This document shows positions 48,797 to 59,708 of a stretch of DNA of 61,106 bases, in pieces. Below the pieces are notes generated by a model. It ran no database searches. It had not been told where the DNA came from and was given only the letters and a program-made list of their open reading frames with translations. Numbering within the stretch: position 1 is the stretch's first letter; each line of letters begins with the position of its first letter. The translations under genes were made by a program, and so were the position numbers. The DNA comes from a virus: positions 1 to 61,106 of the IMG/VR virus record IMGVR_UViG_3300027969_000110; one strand, 5' to 3'.

Positions 48797-50991
48797 TGCC
48801 CACATACTCTAGTAACATCCAAATCCCCAATCTTGGCGCTGTCACTTCGCTGAATGGCACGGAACAGATTGAGGTGGTGCAAGCTGGCGTATCCAAGCGG
48901 GCTACGACGCTACAGCTTGCCAATCTGCTGGGTGGCGGTGCTACGGGGCCTATCGGGCCAGTAGGCGCGACGGGACCAACCGGCCCCACGGGTAACTCTG
49001 GCCCCACCGGTCCTACGGGAGTGCAGGGCGTCACCGGACCAACGGGGCCAACTGGCCCCACCGGGCCTACAGGGCCTACGGGTTTTGGTGCCACCGGCCC
49101 CACCGGCCCCACCGGGATACAGGGAATTACCGGGCCTACCGGCCCCACGGGTGCCACGGGCGCAGCTTCAACCGTCGCCGGTCCAACGGGCCCCACAGGG
49201 CCCACGGGAGCCACAGGGGCGAATTCAACAGTCGCAGGCCCCACTGGGCCCACCGGCCCCACTGGAGCCACCGGAGCAGCATCCACTGTGGCTGGCCCGA
49301 CTGGTCCTACGGGTCCAACTGGCGCTACGGGAGCCGCTTCTACAGTCGCGGGGCCTACTGGTCCAACCGGGCCTACGGGTGCAACAGGAAACGGCGGTCC
49401 AACTGGCGCAACCGGCGCAGCTTCAACCGTCGCTGGCCCCACCGGCCCCACCGGGCCTACTGGTGCCACAGGGGCCGCCTCTACGGTTGCGGGCCCGACA
49501 GGCCCTACCGGCCCCACGGGCGCCACGGGTGCCACGGGCGCAGCTTCCACGGTTGCAGGGCCTACGGGGCCTACTGGTTCTGCCTCAACAGTTGCCGGCC
49601 CCACAGGCCCCACTGGCCCTACAGGAGCATCCTCCACTGTCGCGGGGCCGACGGGTCCAACGGGTCCAACTGGCGCTGCGTCTTCAGTGGCTGGTCCCAC
49701 TGGCCCCACTGGCCCCGCTGGGACAGGGACAAATATATCTGTTTCAGACGAAGGTTCACTGCTTACGTCAAGTGTGACAAGCTTCAATTTTGTTGGAACT
49801 GGTGTGACTGCAACGGCTGCGACCAATGCTGTTACTGTGACAATTCCCGGAGGCGCTAGTTTTACGTGGCAAACTGTAAAAACAGCTAGTTTTACCGCAG
49901 TTGTTGGAAACGCATATCCGGTCAATACAACATCTGGAGCGGTGACAGTTACGCTTCCTGCCAGCCCATCTGCTGGTGAGGTTGTTCAGATAACGGACTA
50001 TGCGGGGACGTTTGGAACAAATATTTGTACAGTTAATCCCAATGGTGGAAAATTAAATGGAATAGCAACTAACGCAAATTTTTCTATATCCCGTGAAAGT
50101 GTTGCCATCGTTTACATTGATTCAACGCAGGGGTGGATTGCATATTCCGGTTTTGCAAATACTCCTCTAATTACTCAATACACTGCATCTTATCTCATTA
50201 CTGCTGGAGGAGGAGGTGGTGGAACATGGATTGGCGGCGGCGGCGGTGCTGGTGGCCTTCTAACAGGAACAACAACTTTTACGCCCGGCACAGTTTATTC
50301 CGCTGTTATTGGTGCTGGTGGCGCTGGATCTTCAAGCAGAGCCTCTTCTGGAACAAGTGGGTCTACCACTACATTTACAGGATTAACATCTCCAACTGGG
50401 GGCGGCGGCGGCGGGTCATATACCTCTGGTGGAGCACCTTCAACCCCCGGCAGCGGTGGTTCTGGAGGTGGTGGCTCAGGCTATCCTTCTAACTCTTCAC
50501 CGGGTGGCTCTGGAACATCTGGTCAGGGCAGTGCGGGTGGAACAGGGGCATCAGCATCTCCGTATGGCGGTGGTGGTGGTGGCGGCGCATCTGCCGTTGG
50601 CGGGGTGCAATCTGGAACAACCGCTGGCGCTGGCGGCGCTGGCACAGCATCATCAATTACAGGATCATCAGTCACTTATGCAGGCGGCGGCGGAGGCTCT
50701 CCTACTAGTGGTGCTAATACTGGCGGCTCTGGAGGTGCGGGCGGTGGCGGTGCCGGTGGAAATGGAGGGGCTGCTGGAACAGCAGGCACTGCAAATATTG
50801 GTGGTGGTGGCGGCGGCGGAAGCAATGATGGTACAAATGCTTTGGCCGGCGGAACTGGTGGATCTGGCGTTGTAATTATTTCAATTCCAACAGCCAATTA
50901 CACTGGCACGGTAACTGGTTCCCCTACAGTTACGACATCAGGGTCTAACACCATCATTAAATTTACCGGATCAGGGAGCTATACGGCATGA
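48796..50991 (+). CDS. Collagen-like tail fibre with Gly-rich tip, 731 aa
   Basis: The N-terminal adaptor ([20 protein letters not shown]-like) is shared with the second collagen gene. Residues about 50-310 are Gly-X-Y collagen repeats dominated by GPTGPT, broken by [18 protein letters not shown] units. A small beta domain follows, then a polyglycine region (about 470-700) of the Gly-rich adhesin-tip type ([18 protein letters not shown]). Trimeric rod plus receptor-binding tip is the likely structure. The Thr-rich repeats could be glycosylated, compare the glycosyltransferase at 54645. The start overlaps the previous gene. Confidence 0.85.
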   Translation: MPTYSSNIQIPNLGAVTSLNGTEQIEVVQAGVSKRATTLQLANLLGGGATGPIGPVGATGPTGPTGNSGPTGPTGVQGVTGPTGPTGPTGPTGPTGFGATGPTGPTGIQGITGPTGPTGATGAASTVAGPTGPTGPTGATGANSTVAGPTGPTGPTGATGAASTVAGPTGPTGPTGATGAASTVAGPTGPTGPTGATGNGGPTGATGAASTVAGPTGPTGPTGATGAASTVAGPTGPTGPTGATGATGAASTVAGPTGPTGSASTVAGPTGPTGPTGASSTVAGPTGPTGPTGAASSVAGPTGPTGPAGTGTNISVSDEGSLLTSSVTSFNFVGTGVTATAATNAVTVTIPGGASFTWQTVKTASFTAVVGNAYPVNTTSGAVTVTLPASPSAGEVVQITDYAGTFGTNICTVNPNGGKLNGIATNANFSISRESVAIVYIDSTQGWIAYSGFANTPLITQYTASYLITAGGGGGGTWIGGGGGAGGLLTGTTTFTPGTVYSAVIGAGGAGSSSRASSGTSGSTTTFTGLTSPTGGGGGGSYTSGGAPSTPGSGGSGGGGSGYPSNSSPGGSGTSGQGSAGGTGASASPYGGGGGGGASAVGGVQSGTTAGAGGAGTASSITGSSVTYAGGGGGSPTSGANTGGSGGAGGGGAGGNGGAAGTAGTANIGGGGGGGSNDGTNALAGGTGGSGVVIISIPTANYTGTVTGSPTVTTSGSNTIIKFTGSGSYTA

Positions 50992-51365
50992 GCCACTTTT
51001 CTAAAGTTCTAGATGGCAAAGTTGTCCAAGTCATTGTCGCTGAGCCCGACTTCTTCAACACATTTGTTGATAGTTCGCCGGGGACATGGATACAGACCAG
51101 TTACAACACCCGTGGCGGGTTGCATTATGGTTCAGATGGGCAACCGGATGGCGGTGTGGCATTGCGTGGCAACTACGCTGGCATTGGGTACATTTATGAT
51201 GCCCCCAACGATGTTTTCTACGCGCCGCAACCGTATGGGTCATGGACCCTAAATCAAACGACATGGTTGTGGGAGCCGCCGGTGGCTTATCCTGCTGATG
51301 GTAAATTGTATCTTTGGGATGAGCCGACAAAAAACTGGATGTTAGCGCCCGATCAGGAGCAATAG
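50988..51365 (+). CDS. Tail fibre accessory protein, 125 aa
   Basis: The sequence [59 protein letters not shown] and [17 protein letters not shown] is a conserved phage family usually next to fibres. It overlaps the collagen gene stop (ATGA), which suggests a chaperone or structural partner of the fibre. The role is unproven. Confidence 0.72.
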   Translation: MSHFSKVLDGKVVQVIVAEPDFFNTFVDSSPGTWIQTSYNTRGGLHYGSDGQPDGGVALRGNYAGIGYIYDAPNDVFYAPQPYGSWTLNQTTWLWEPPVAYPADGKLYLWDEPTKNWMLAPDQEQ

Positions 51366-51368
51366 GCG

Positions 51369-51470
51369 ATGACTATTTCTCGCAACCTATCAATTCTTGC
51401 GGAAGGAGCCAGCGCCTCTGGTGTTCTTGCGCCCGCCAATGCGGCAGGCAGTTTCTTCTTCATGTTCTGA
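51369..51470 (+). CDS. Tiny protein, fibre-terminus-like, 33 aa
   Basis: ATG 51369 follows the previous stop by three bases. The product MTISRNLSILAEGASASGVL is a phrase seen at the ends or starts of phage structural proteins, ending in GSFFFMF. It could be a remnant of a longer fibre protein or a real small protein. Confidence is low. Confidence 0.42.
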   Translation: MTISRNLSILAEGASASGVLAPANAAGSFFFMF

Positions 51471-51523
51471 TCAAGTTGATACATAACTGAAATTGTGGCA
51501 AAAAGGGTCGTCGGAGTCACCAC

Positions 51524-52722
<1,199 letters not shown>

Positions 52723-52723
<1 letters not shown>

Positions 52724-53205
52724 TGGCTGTTACAGCAACCCCAATTTTCGCCCAGACCGCCAACGTAGGCGCGCTGAATGCGATTATCTCAACCGCGATG
52801 ACTAACACCACTGCCTTTGATGGCACGATGGCGGCGGGCACTGCAATGGCGCTCTGCTACACGGCAGGCGCAAACGGGTCTCGCATTGACCAGATACAAA
52901 TTAAGTTTGCGTCTACCAACGGCGCAACTGCTTCGGGAACATCGTCCGCTACGTTGGTTCGCCTTTGGATCAATAACGGTTCTGTAAATACCACAGCAGG
53001 AAACAACATTTTCTTGGGTGAAGTGGCGATGCCTGCAACTACTGTGACTGCGCTTGGGACGACCGCTAACACCGTGTACGGTCTTGCGGTTCCTGTTGGC
53101 GGGCTCAATATCCCTGCGGGTTATCGCATCTATGCTGGCCTCACCGTTGCTGCTGGCGGCACCAATATCGCTATTGCAATCAACACCATCGGTGGAGATT
53201 ACTAA
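52723..53205 (+). CDS. Structural protein, 160 aa
   Basis: The sequence MAVTATPIFAQTANVGALNA, GANGSRIDQIQIKFASTNGA and NIPAGYRIYAGLTVAAGGTN is a beta-rich phage structural family found next to fibres. It overlaps the collagen gene and the following fibre gene. Likely a fibre-base or virion protein. Confidence 0.68.
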
Positions 53206-54308
53206 TGAGCGTCCCACAACAACTTTCTGGCTTTAACAATCAGCTTCCACCACGCCAGCCGATTAGAAACATCACGGCTGCGTATCAAGTCACGGGCGCT
53301 GATTACGGCCAGACTCTTAGTTGTACGGGGGCAACATCATATACTGTTTCGCTAACTTCTGCGGCGTCTATTGGGGCGGGATTTAATTTTACTATTTGGA
53401 ATAGAAGCACTTCGGCAACAACCATAATAACAATTGATCCAAACGGGTCTGAAACTATAGATGGAAAAACAACTCGCACAATTTACATTGGAGAGGGTCT
53501 ACAAATAATTTGTGATGGGTCTAATTGGCAAACGGGATCAAAAAAGACAATGCGGGCCTATGCTGAAAACATAGCGTCCGGCACTCAAGCAACTGCCACA
53601 GGCTCCAGTTCTGTTGCCATTGGGTATAACGCAGCTTCATCTCAGACTAGCAGTATATCGTTTGGGGCTCTTGCATCTTCGTCGGGTTCGTATGGCTCTG
53701 CAATCGGGCATCTTGCAGCAGCTTCTGGTGCATATTCTGTTGCCATTGGCTGGTCAACAATAGCTTCAAGCACAAGTTCTGTTGCCATCGGATTTAGTGC
53801 TCAAGCGTCAGGGCTAGCTTCTTTTGCTTTAGGCTCGTCTTGTAAGAGTCCATATGAAGGCAAATATGCTTATGCCTGTGATTTTATTTCCTCCGCGTCT
53901 GACAGCCAATATGGGCTAACGGTGCTACATGGAGGCACAACAACCGCAACACCTTTGATTCTATGGGCCGGGTCTTCAGGGTTTGCAACTGCAAACAATC
54001 AAGTCATTCTACCCGACAATTCGGCTTACACTTTTAGTATTCTTGTTGTTGCGCGACAATCCGCTGCGGGAGGAACAGCTTCTGCTGCTTGGAAAATAGA
54101 AGGTCTAATTCGCCGTGAAAGTGGTGTTGCGACCACAACAATTGTGGGGACTCCAACAACAACGGTAATTAGTAATGTTCCCGGATGGTCTATTGCCGTG
54201 TCCGCTGATACGACAAACGGGTGTCTTGCGCTTACGGCTACTGGCGCAAGTGCTACAAATATCAACTGGTCGGCCACCGTCCAAACATCTGAAGTCACTT
54301 ACGCATAG
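53205..54308 (+). CDS. Tail fibre with YadA-head-like repeats, 367 aa
   Basis: Residues about 125-225 contain left-handed beta-roll repeats typical of trimeric autotransporter adhesin heads: ATGSSSVAIGYNAASSQTSS, GSYGSAIGHLAAASGAYSVA and GLASFALGSSCKS. An N-terminal beta domain precedes and a C-terminal domain follows. Such repeats in phage fibres form trimeric shafts. The end of the gene is a compact domain (WSIAVSADTTNGCLALTATG) that may bind a receptor. Confidence 0.75.
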   Translation: MSVPQQLSGFNNQLPPRQPIRNITAAYQVTGADYGQTLSCTGATSYTVSLTSAASIGAGFNFTIWNRSTSATTIITIDPNGSETIDGKTTRTIYIGEGLQIICDGSNWQTGSKKTMRAYAENIASGTQATATGSSSVAIGYNAASSQTSSISFGALASSSGSYGSAIGHLAAASGAYSVAIGWSTIASSTSSVAIGFSAQASGLASFALGSSCKSPYEGKYAYACDFISSASDSQYGLTVLHGGTTTATPLILWAGSSGFATANNQVILPDNSAYTFSILVVARQSAAGGTASAAWKIEGLIRRESGVATTTIVGTPTTTVISNVPGWSIAVSADTTNGCLALTATGASATNINWSATVQTSEVTYA

Positions 54309-54316
54309 GGTGCAGC

Positions 54317-54616
54317 ATGGCAATCCAACTTGATCTTCAAACTACTCAATATGGGATTGGTTTTCAGGGTGCATATTTTCGCATTTTGAAAACATTCATT
54401 TGTCGCGAAGAAAATCCCGCCGCCCGCTTTAGCGTCACAATTGACGTTGTTGGTTATGCGGGCCAACCACAGAATGCCAATCAAAAAGACATAGAGTGGC
54501 GGCAATATCGCGCACCTATGGACCAGATTGAAGTTCAATCCGGTGACAACTTTTTGGCGCGTTGCTACGAATGGGTAATGGCGCAACCTGACATGGTTGG
54601 CGCTGTGGCCGTGTAA
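54317..54616 (+). CDS. Conserved phage protein, 99 aa
   Basis: The sequence MAIQLDLQTTQYGIGFQGAY and SVTIDVVGYAGQPQNANQKD is a recurring small virion-associated family. The end is WVMAQPDMVGAVAV. It lies between the fibre and glycosyltransferase genes. Role unknown. Confidence 0.65.
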   Translation: MAIQLDLQTTQYGIGFQGAYFRILKTFICREENPAARFSVTIDVVGYAGQPQNANQKDIEWRQYRAPMDQIEVQSGDNFLARCYEWVMAQPDMVGAVAV

Positions 54617-54644
54617 TCTTCATCATGGCAAAGAGGGGGGTCTC

Positions 54645-56972
54645 ATGCCGTTTAGCTCAAAAGATGGTAAAAAGCACATCGAAAATATCGTATCTCGGCT
54701 TCCGCACCAAAGGATGCTTGATATTGGCTGTGGGTGCGGAACCTACGCCAAAATGTTCCCAGACGCTGACTGGACTGGCGTGGAAATATGGGGGGCATAC
54801 GTTGAGAAGTATGGTCTTGCGGGTTTGTATGGCAAACTTCACATTGAAGATGCTCGCATATGGACCCCAACGGATCATTATGACGTAGCCTTTGCTGGCG
54901 ATGTTCTTGAGCATATGACGGTTGATGAGGCCAAAAGTCTGTTGGCCCGCCTTAAGTCATGCGCCGATACGGTTGTTGTCAGCATTCCGATTGGGCATTA
55001 CCCACAGGAAGAATATGGGGGCAACCCTCACGAAGCACACGTCACCGACAATTGGACTGACGAAGAGGTTCGCCGGGTGTTTGGTGAGCCAAGCTGGGCA
55101 CATGTCGATGGCGAGATTGGCGTCTACATTTGGTCTAAACACCCGATCAGGCTCAAAATTTGCGTCTACGCGATCAGCAAGAATGAAGCGCACTTCATCC
55201 AACGGTTTTGCGAGTCTGCCAAAGAGGCCGACATGATCCTGATCGCGGACACTGGCAGCACTGACGGGCTACCGGAAGAGGCTGAAAGGCATGGCGCAAT
55301 TGTCCACCACATCAGCATCAGCCCGTGGCGTTTTGACACTGCCAGAAATGCGGCTTTGGCGCTCGTCCCGCGCGATATGGATGTCTGCATCAGTCTCGAC
55401 ATTGATGAGGTTCTTCAGCCCGGCTGGCGTGAGGAGATTGAACGTGTATGGGTCAAAGGCGAGACGACCAGACTGCGCTACATGTTTGATTGGGGCTGCG
55501 GCATCAACTTCTATTACGAGAAAATTCATGCCAAGCACGGCTACATGTGGCACCACCCCTGCCACGAATATCCAATCCCTGACGGGCGGATCACGGAAGT
55601 CTGGGCGCAGACAGACATGCTGCTTGCCGTCCACAAGCCCGACCCGACCAAGAGCCGGGGGCAGTACATGGATCTTCTGGAACTTTCTGTAAGGGAAGAC
55701 CCCCAGTGCCCGCGCAACGCCTTCTACTACGCCAGAGAGTTGAGCTTCCACGCCCGCTGGCAGGACAGCATCGACGCCTGCAAGAACTATCTGGGCCTCC
55801 CACGCGCCACATGGATGAACGAGCGGTGCTACGCCTACCGTGTCATGGGCCGCTGCTACAGTGAGCTTGGCAACGCAGCGGAGGCCGAAAAGGCGTTCCA
55901 GATGGCGGCGTCTGAGGCCCCCAACACCCGTGAGCCGTGGTGTGAGTTGGCGATCTTGTGCTACCGCCAACAGCGTTGGGAGGAGTGCTTTGCCTACTCC
56001 ATGCGGGCGCTGCAAATCACAAATCGGGAAGCGGTTTATACCTGTGACCCAGCAGTTTGGGGCTATCAGGCGCATGACTTGGCGGCGATTTCGGCTTGGA
56101 ATCTTGGCATCAAAGACATTGCCATCAAACAGGGCCAGATTGCCGTCGATCTGGAGCCACATGATGAGCGCCTGAAGGCCAACCTGAAGTTCTTCAAAGG
56201 CATCCAGAACGCGCCAAATGTTGTCCACTTCATCTATTTTGGCGGCGAAGGCTCCCGGCCCTACAGCTACACGAACTATCTGGCGGTCAGGGCTGCGGCG
56301 GATGTCCAGAAGCCCAGTGAAATCATCATGTGGTGCGATGATGAGCCGGTTGGCAATCCAAATTGGGACGCAATCCGGCCATATGTCACGATCAGGCATG
56401 TGTCTGCGCCCAAGACGATCTGCGGCATGGAACTGAAATACCGGCACTATCAGTCCGATGTTTTTCGCCTGCGGACCCTGCATGAGCATGGCGGCATCTA
56501 TCTGGACAACGATCTGGTCCTCACCAAATCGCTGGCACCCCTTATGAGCGACAAGATCGTAATGGGGTATGACGCGCCAGACACGGTGGATTCCATTGCC
56601 AATGCGGTCATCATCTGCCCTCCCGGCCATGAGTTCATCGACATCTGGCTGGCGCGTATGGCCGACCGGATCAGTGAGAAGTGGGCTGATCACTCGGTTG
56701 TGCTTGCCGCCGACTTGGCAAAAGAGTTCCCGCACCTGATCCAAGTGGAGCCGTATACATCATTCATCCCATTCCATTGGGACAATAGAGCGATCTTTGA
56801 CGAGACTGGCGACGGCGCTGATCTTACCAATGCCTATGGCGTACACCTCTGGGAGACGTTCTGGGGGGAAACACTGGCTCGCCTTAACGATGAATATCTG
56901 GCATATTCAACCAGTCAGTTCGCCGGCCTATTTGGCGCGTATGCAACCAAGTCAGCAATGGCAGCAGAGTGA
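54645..56972 (+). CDS. Methyltransferase-GT2-TPR-GT32 fusion, 775 aa
   Basis: Residues 1-160 form a class I SAM methyltransferase (DIGCGCG at 26-32, GDVLEHMTVDEA). From 170 a GT2-type glycosyltransferase follows (ICVYAISKNEAHFIQRF, DTGSTDG 202-208, DID 252-254). Residues about 350-500 are TPR-like helices (NERCYAYRVMGRCYSELGNA). A GT32-like domain starts near 527 (VVHFIYFGGEGSRPYSY) with HEHGGIYLDNDLVL (DND 621-623). ATG 54645 has GGGGGG upstream. All catalytic motifs look intact. Location in the fibre cluster suggests glycan modification of virion proteins, which is inference. Not seen as a fusion by me before. Confidence 0.82.
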   Translation: MPFSSKDGKKHIENIVSRLPHQRMLDIGCGCGTYAKMFPDADWTGVEIWGAYVEKYGLAGLYGKLHIEDARIWTPTDHYDVAFAGDVLEHMTVDEAKSLLARLKSCADTVVVSIPIGHYPQEEYGGNPHEAHVTDNWTDEEVRRVFGEPSWAHVDGEIGVYIWSKHPIRLKICVYAISKNEAHFIQRFCESAKEADMILIADTGSTDGLPEEAERHGAIVHHISISPWRFDTARNAALALVPRDMDVCISLDIDEVLQPGWREEIERVWVKGETTRLRYMFDWGCGINFYYEKIHAKHGYMWHHPCHEYPIPDGRITEVWAQTDMLLAVHKPDPTKSRGQYMDLLELSVREDPQCPRNAFYYARELSFHARWQDSIDACKNYLGLPRATWMNERCYAYRVMGRCYSELGNAAEAEKAFQMAASEAPNTREPWCELAILCYRQQRWEECFAYSMRALQITNREAVYTCDPAVWGYQAHDLAAISAWNLGIKDIAIKQGQIAVDLEPHDERLKANLKFFKGIQNAPNVVHFIYFGGEGSRPYSYTNYLAVRAAADVQKPSEIIMWCDDEPVGNPNWDAIRPYVTIRHVSAPKTICGMELKYRHYQSDVFRLRTLHEHGGIYLDNDLVLTKSLAPLMSDKIVMGYDAPDTVDSIANAVIICPPGHEFIDIWLARMADRISEKWADHSVVLAADLAKEFPHLIQVEPYTSFIPFHWDNRAIFDETGDGADLTNAYGVHLWETFWGETLARLNDEYLAYSTSQFAGLFGAYATKSAMAAE

Positions 56973-57217
56973 TGAGGTTTGGCCCCGTGGATCAATCAAC
57001 GATCAATATGGTCTTTGGGGCCATTCTAGCGGTATCCGGTTGGTTCTTTCGAATGCTATGGGAAGCAGTCCAAACGCTGAAAGACGATTTGCACAAAGTT
57101 CAAATTGATTTGCCGGTAAACTACGTTCGAAAAGACGATCTCGACAAGCGGATGGATCACATAGAAACGATGTTCCAGCGCATCTATGACAAGTTAGACG
57201 GGAAGGCTGACAAATGA
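56972..57217 (+). CDS. Small membrane protein, lysis cassette, 81 aa
   Basis: The start overlaps the glycosyltransferase stop. A hydrophobic N-terminal segment (TINMVFGAILAVSGWFFRML) is followed by a charged coiled-coil with a basic start (YVRKDDLDKRMDHIETMFQR). This is the design of class-type holin accessory or membrane-bound lysis proteins. Its role is inferred from being first in the lysis cassette. Confidence 0.65.
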   Translation: MRFGPVDQSTINMVFGAILAVSGWFFRMLWEAVQTLKDDLHKVQIDLPVNYVRKDDLDKRMDHIETMFQRIYDKLDGKADK

Positions 57218-57687
57218 GCACAACTGAAGAGAAGCAGGAAAAGATTGCTCTTGAAATGGCTGCAAGCGCCAGCAAAGGCGCGCTGGTCGAGAAGATCACT
57301 TTCGCTGGCATTCCAATCTTGTTCTCTTGCGTCGTCTATTTGATGAGCGCCCTTTCCAATGCCAACAATGAAATCATCCAAATCAAATCCAAGATTGCCG
57401 TTGTGGTGAACGCTGACAATAAGGCGATCCCGCCGCAGGGAACGACCATTGACATGGCGCAGATCAGGGAAGCCCTGAGCGACAAAATTGAAAAGGTCGA
57501 GCGGGAGGCGGCGCTTGCCCGTGCAGCCATGACGCTTGATCGCGAGCGTTCGATGTCTGCCATAGAGAAATCTCGCATGGACATGAATACTGACGCAGCT
57601 ATGGCCCGTGCCGCCATACGCTTTGATGTGGCCCAATTGGTCGCAGCGTTAGACAAGCGCATTACGCTGTTGGAGAAAGACAAATGA
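57214..57687 (+). CDS. Inner-membrane coiled-coil protein, spanin-like, 157 aa
   Basis: A single membrane segment (KITFAGIPILFSCVVYLMSA) at residues about 27-47 precedes about 110 residues of coiled-coil (LSDKIEKVEREAALARAAMT). The topology N-in/C-out with a periplasmic coiled coil is like an i-spanin. No partner lipoprotein is recognised. It overlaps both neighbours, typical of lysis cassettes. The call is tentative. Confidence 0.6.
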   Translation: MSTTEEKQEKIALEMAASASKGALVEKITFAGIPILFSCVVYLMSALSNANNEIIQIKSKIAVVVNADNKAIPPQGTTIDMAQIREALSDKIEKVEREAALARAAMTLDRERSMSAIEKSRMDMNTDAAMARAAIRFDVAQLVAALDKRITLLEKDK

Positions 57688-58205
57688 GCCTTCTTGATCA
57701 GTTTGGGCCTTTGCTTGGTCAAATTGCCCCCACTATCGCCACTGCGCTGGGCGGTCCATTGGCCGGTATTGCTGTCAAGACGCTGTCTGCTGTCCTGCTG
57801 GGCCACGAAAACGGCTCTGAGGATGATGTAAAGGCGGCAATGACATCTGCGTCCCCAGACCAACTTGTGGCCCTGAAGAAGATCGACGCCGAGTTCAAAT
57901 CGCACATGAAAGAGTTAGACATTGATCTTGAGCGGATTGCCGCAGGGGATCGTGACAGTGCCCGGCAGATGCAGCGCGAAACCAAAGATTGGGTGCCCAA
58001 GCTTCTGGCGATTGTCATCACAGTTGGGTTCTTTGGCATTTTGGTCTGGATGCTGGTGATGGGTATGCCGCAGACGGGAACTGAAGCTTTGCTTATGATG
58101 CTTGGGGCTCTTGGCACAGCATGGACGGGCGTTGTGAACTTCTATTACGGCTCTTCCGCTGGCTCTAAGGCGAAGAACGACCTTCTGGCAGCAAAGGACA
58201 AGTGA
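57684..58205 (+). CDS. Holin, 3TM superfamily, 173 aa
   Basis: The pattern ALGGPLAGIAVKTLSAVLLG, LDIDLERIAAGDRDSARQMQ, KLLAIVITVGFFGILVWMLV and MMLGALGTAWTGVVNFYYGS is the holin 3TM family (PF11351-like), in which the C-terminal half holds the membrane passes. It would form the hole that releases the endolysin encoded one base later. It is also related to the holin of alphaproteobacterial gene transfer agents. Confidence 0.82.
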   Translation: MSLLDQFGPLLGQIAPTIATALGGPLAGIAVKTLSAVLLGHENGSEDDVKAAMTSASPDQLVALKKIDAEFKSHMKELDIDLERIAAGDRDSARQMQRETKDWVPKLLAIVITVGFFGILVWMLVMGMPQTGTEALLMMLGALGTAWTGVVNFYYGSSAGSKAKNDLLAAKDK

Positions 58206-58206
58206 C

Positions 58207-58716
58207 ATGAAAGAGAATTGGGACAAAAGCTTCAACATGGTTTTGGTCCATGAGGGCGGCTACGTCAACGATCCGCGCGATCCGGGCGGGCGCACCAACA
58301 TGGGCGTGACCCAGCGGGCGTGGGAATCCTACCTCAACCGCAGCGTGACTGAGGCGGAAATTCGCGGCCTGACACGCGAAGTTATCAAGCCGTTCTATAA
58401 GGCGATGTATTGGGACAAGCTCAAAGGCGATCAGCTTCCGGCTGGCGTGGACTATGCCGCCTATGACTTGGCAGTAAATTCCGGCGTGGGCCGGGCGGCA
58501 AAATACCTTCAAGAGATTGCCGGTGTGGTGGTAGATGGAGCCATTGGCCCCAAATCTATGGAAGCCATTGCGGCCTGCGACCCGCAAGAAATGGTTGATG
58601 CTCTCTGCGGAATGCGGCTTGAGTTCCTTCAGCGCCTCCCCACTTTTGGCACGTATGGCAAAGGCTGGAGCATCCGTGTTGCAGAGGTTAAGGAAAAGGC
58701 GACCAGTATGGCGTAA
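58207..58716 (+). CDS. Endolysin, GH108 muramidase, 169 aa
   Basis: The catalytic HEGGYVNDPRDPGGRTNMGV motif (Glu16) and AYDLAVNSGVGRAAKYLQEI with GVVVDGAIGPKSMEAI are the GH108 plus peptidoglycan-binding 3 arrangement. It has no signal peptide, so it needs the holin. It cleaves peptidoglycan for host lysis. Confidence 0.93.
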   Translation: MKENWDKSFNMVLVHEGGYVNDPRDPGGRTNMGVTQRAWESYLNRSVTEAEIRGLTREVIKPFYKAMYWDKLKGDQLPAGVDYAAYDLAVNSGVGRAAKYLQEIAGVVVDGAIGPKSMEAIAACDPQEMVDALCGMRLEFLQRLPTFGTYGKGWSIRVAEVKEKATSMA

Positions 58717-58760
58717 ATGATTTGGCAGTGGTATAGTCGCAGCGTCTTGGAGTTTCAGAC

Positions 58761-59705
58761 ATGACCACCGGCCTTACTTACTCGCAGTATGTCGAACAGA
58801 TAGCCACGATGGCGGTCGTTCCTTCGTCGGACCCTGCTTTCCAAATAATTCTGCCGCAAATGATCACATATGCCGAAAACCGGATGTATCGTGATCTTGA
58901 CTTCCTTTTCACATCGTCAGCGACAACATCCTACAGCATGACGGCTGGCAGTCGGTCAATCAACGTCAATGCAGATACATTCCCCAGTGGCACGTTAGTG
59001 GTCCCCGAACAGATTAACGTCTTGGTTCTGACGGCTATCTTTACCGGCTACATATCTGGCACAACTCTGACGGTTACTGCTGTGAATTCTGGAACCATTG
59101 TCACTGCAATGGTGATTTCTGGGCTTGGCATTACTCCCGGAACGACGGTGGTATCGCTCGGGACAGGAACTGGTGGCGTTGGCACATACACCGTTGGCAC
59201 ATCGCAGACTGTTGCATCCACCAGCATCACCGGAAATAAGACATCTACTAGTGCCGACACGGCAGACCGGGTTCCATTGCTCCCGACGACAAAGGAGTTT
59301 TTGGATGCCACTTACGGGTCAGGGGCTGTAGCAAATCGCGGCGTCCCCCAGTATTGGGTGCCGTTTGACAATTACACTTTCTTGGTTGGCCCGTACCCTG
59401 ATCAAAGCTACACCATTGAATTGGTTGGCACTTATCGCCCTGCGAGCCTGTCGTCTTCAAACACAACTACCTTCATCAGCCAAAATCTGCCAGATGTTAT
59501 GATTATGGCTTCGATGGTCTACATCAGCGCGTATCAGCGCAACTTTGGACGAGCCAGTGATGACCCGCAAATGGCAGTCACCTATGAGGCTCAGTACCAG
59601 ACCCTTCTGAAGGGCGCGATGTCTGAAGAGAACCGCAAGAAGTTTGAAGCTTCTGCTTGGTCTTCGCAGTCTCAGTCCACCACCGCCACCCCGACACGGG
59701 GGTAA
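58761..59705 (+). CDS. Second head-tail/tail adaptor-like protein, 314 aa
   Basis: The N-terminus (TYSQYVEQIATMAVVPSSDP, IILPQMITYAENRMYRDLDF) and YSMTAGSRSINV-type strands resemble the family of adaptor-like structural proteins, and the C-terminal helix (YEAQYQTLLKGAMSEENRKK) is typical. A Gly/Thr-rich beta insertion lies at about 95-165 (GTTLTVTAVNSGTIVTAMVI, GVGTYTVGTSQTV). It is the gene before the nozzle protein and may be a tail ring. Confidence 0.7.
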   Translation: MTTGLTYSQYVEQIATMAVVPSSDPAFQIILPQMITYAENRMYRDLDFLFTSSATTSYSMTAGSRSINVNADTFPSGTLVVPEQINVLVLTAIFTGYISGTTLTVTAVNSGTIVTAMVISGLGITPGTTVVSLGTGTGGVGTYTVGTSQTVASTSITGNKTSTSADTADRVPLLPTTKEFLDATYGSGAVANRGVPQYWVPFDNYTFLVGPYPDQSYTIELVGTYRPASLSSSNTTTFISQNLPDVMIMASMVYISAYQRNFGRASDDPQMAVTYEAQYQTLLKGAMSEENRKKFEASAWSSQSQSTTATPTRG

Positions 59706-59708
59706 GCC

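Noticed and set aside
48735-49925. Long minus-strand open frame (396 aa) rich in VGPVGP, and similar frames at 51532-52095 and 52240-52689
   Set aside because: They are mirror images of the GPT collagen repeats on the plus strand; GGN-CCN-ACN repeats stay open in reverse. No ribosome site or independent domain is seen.
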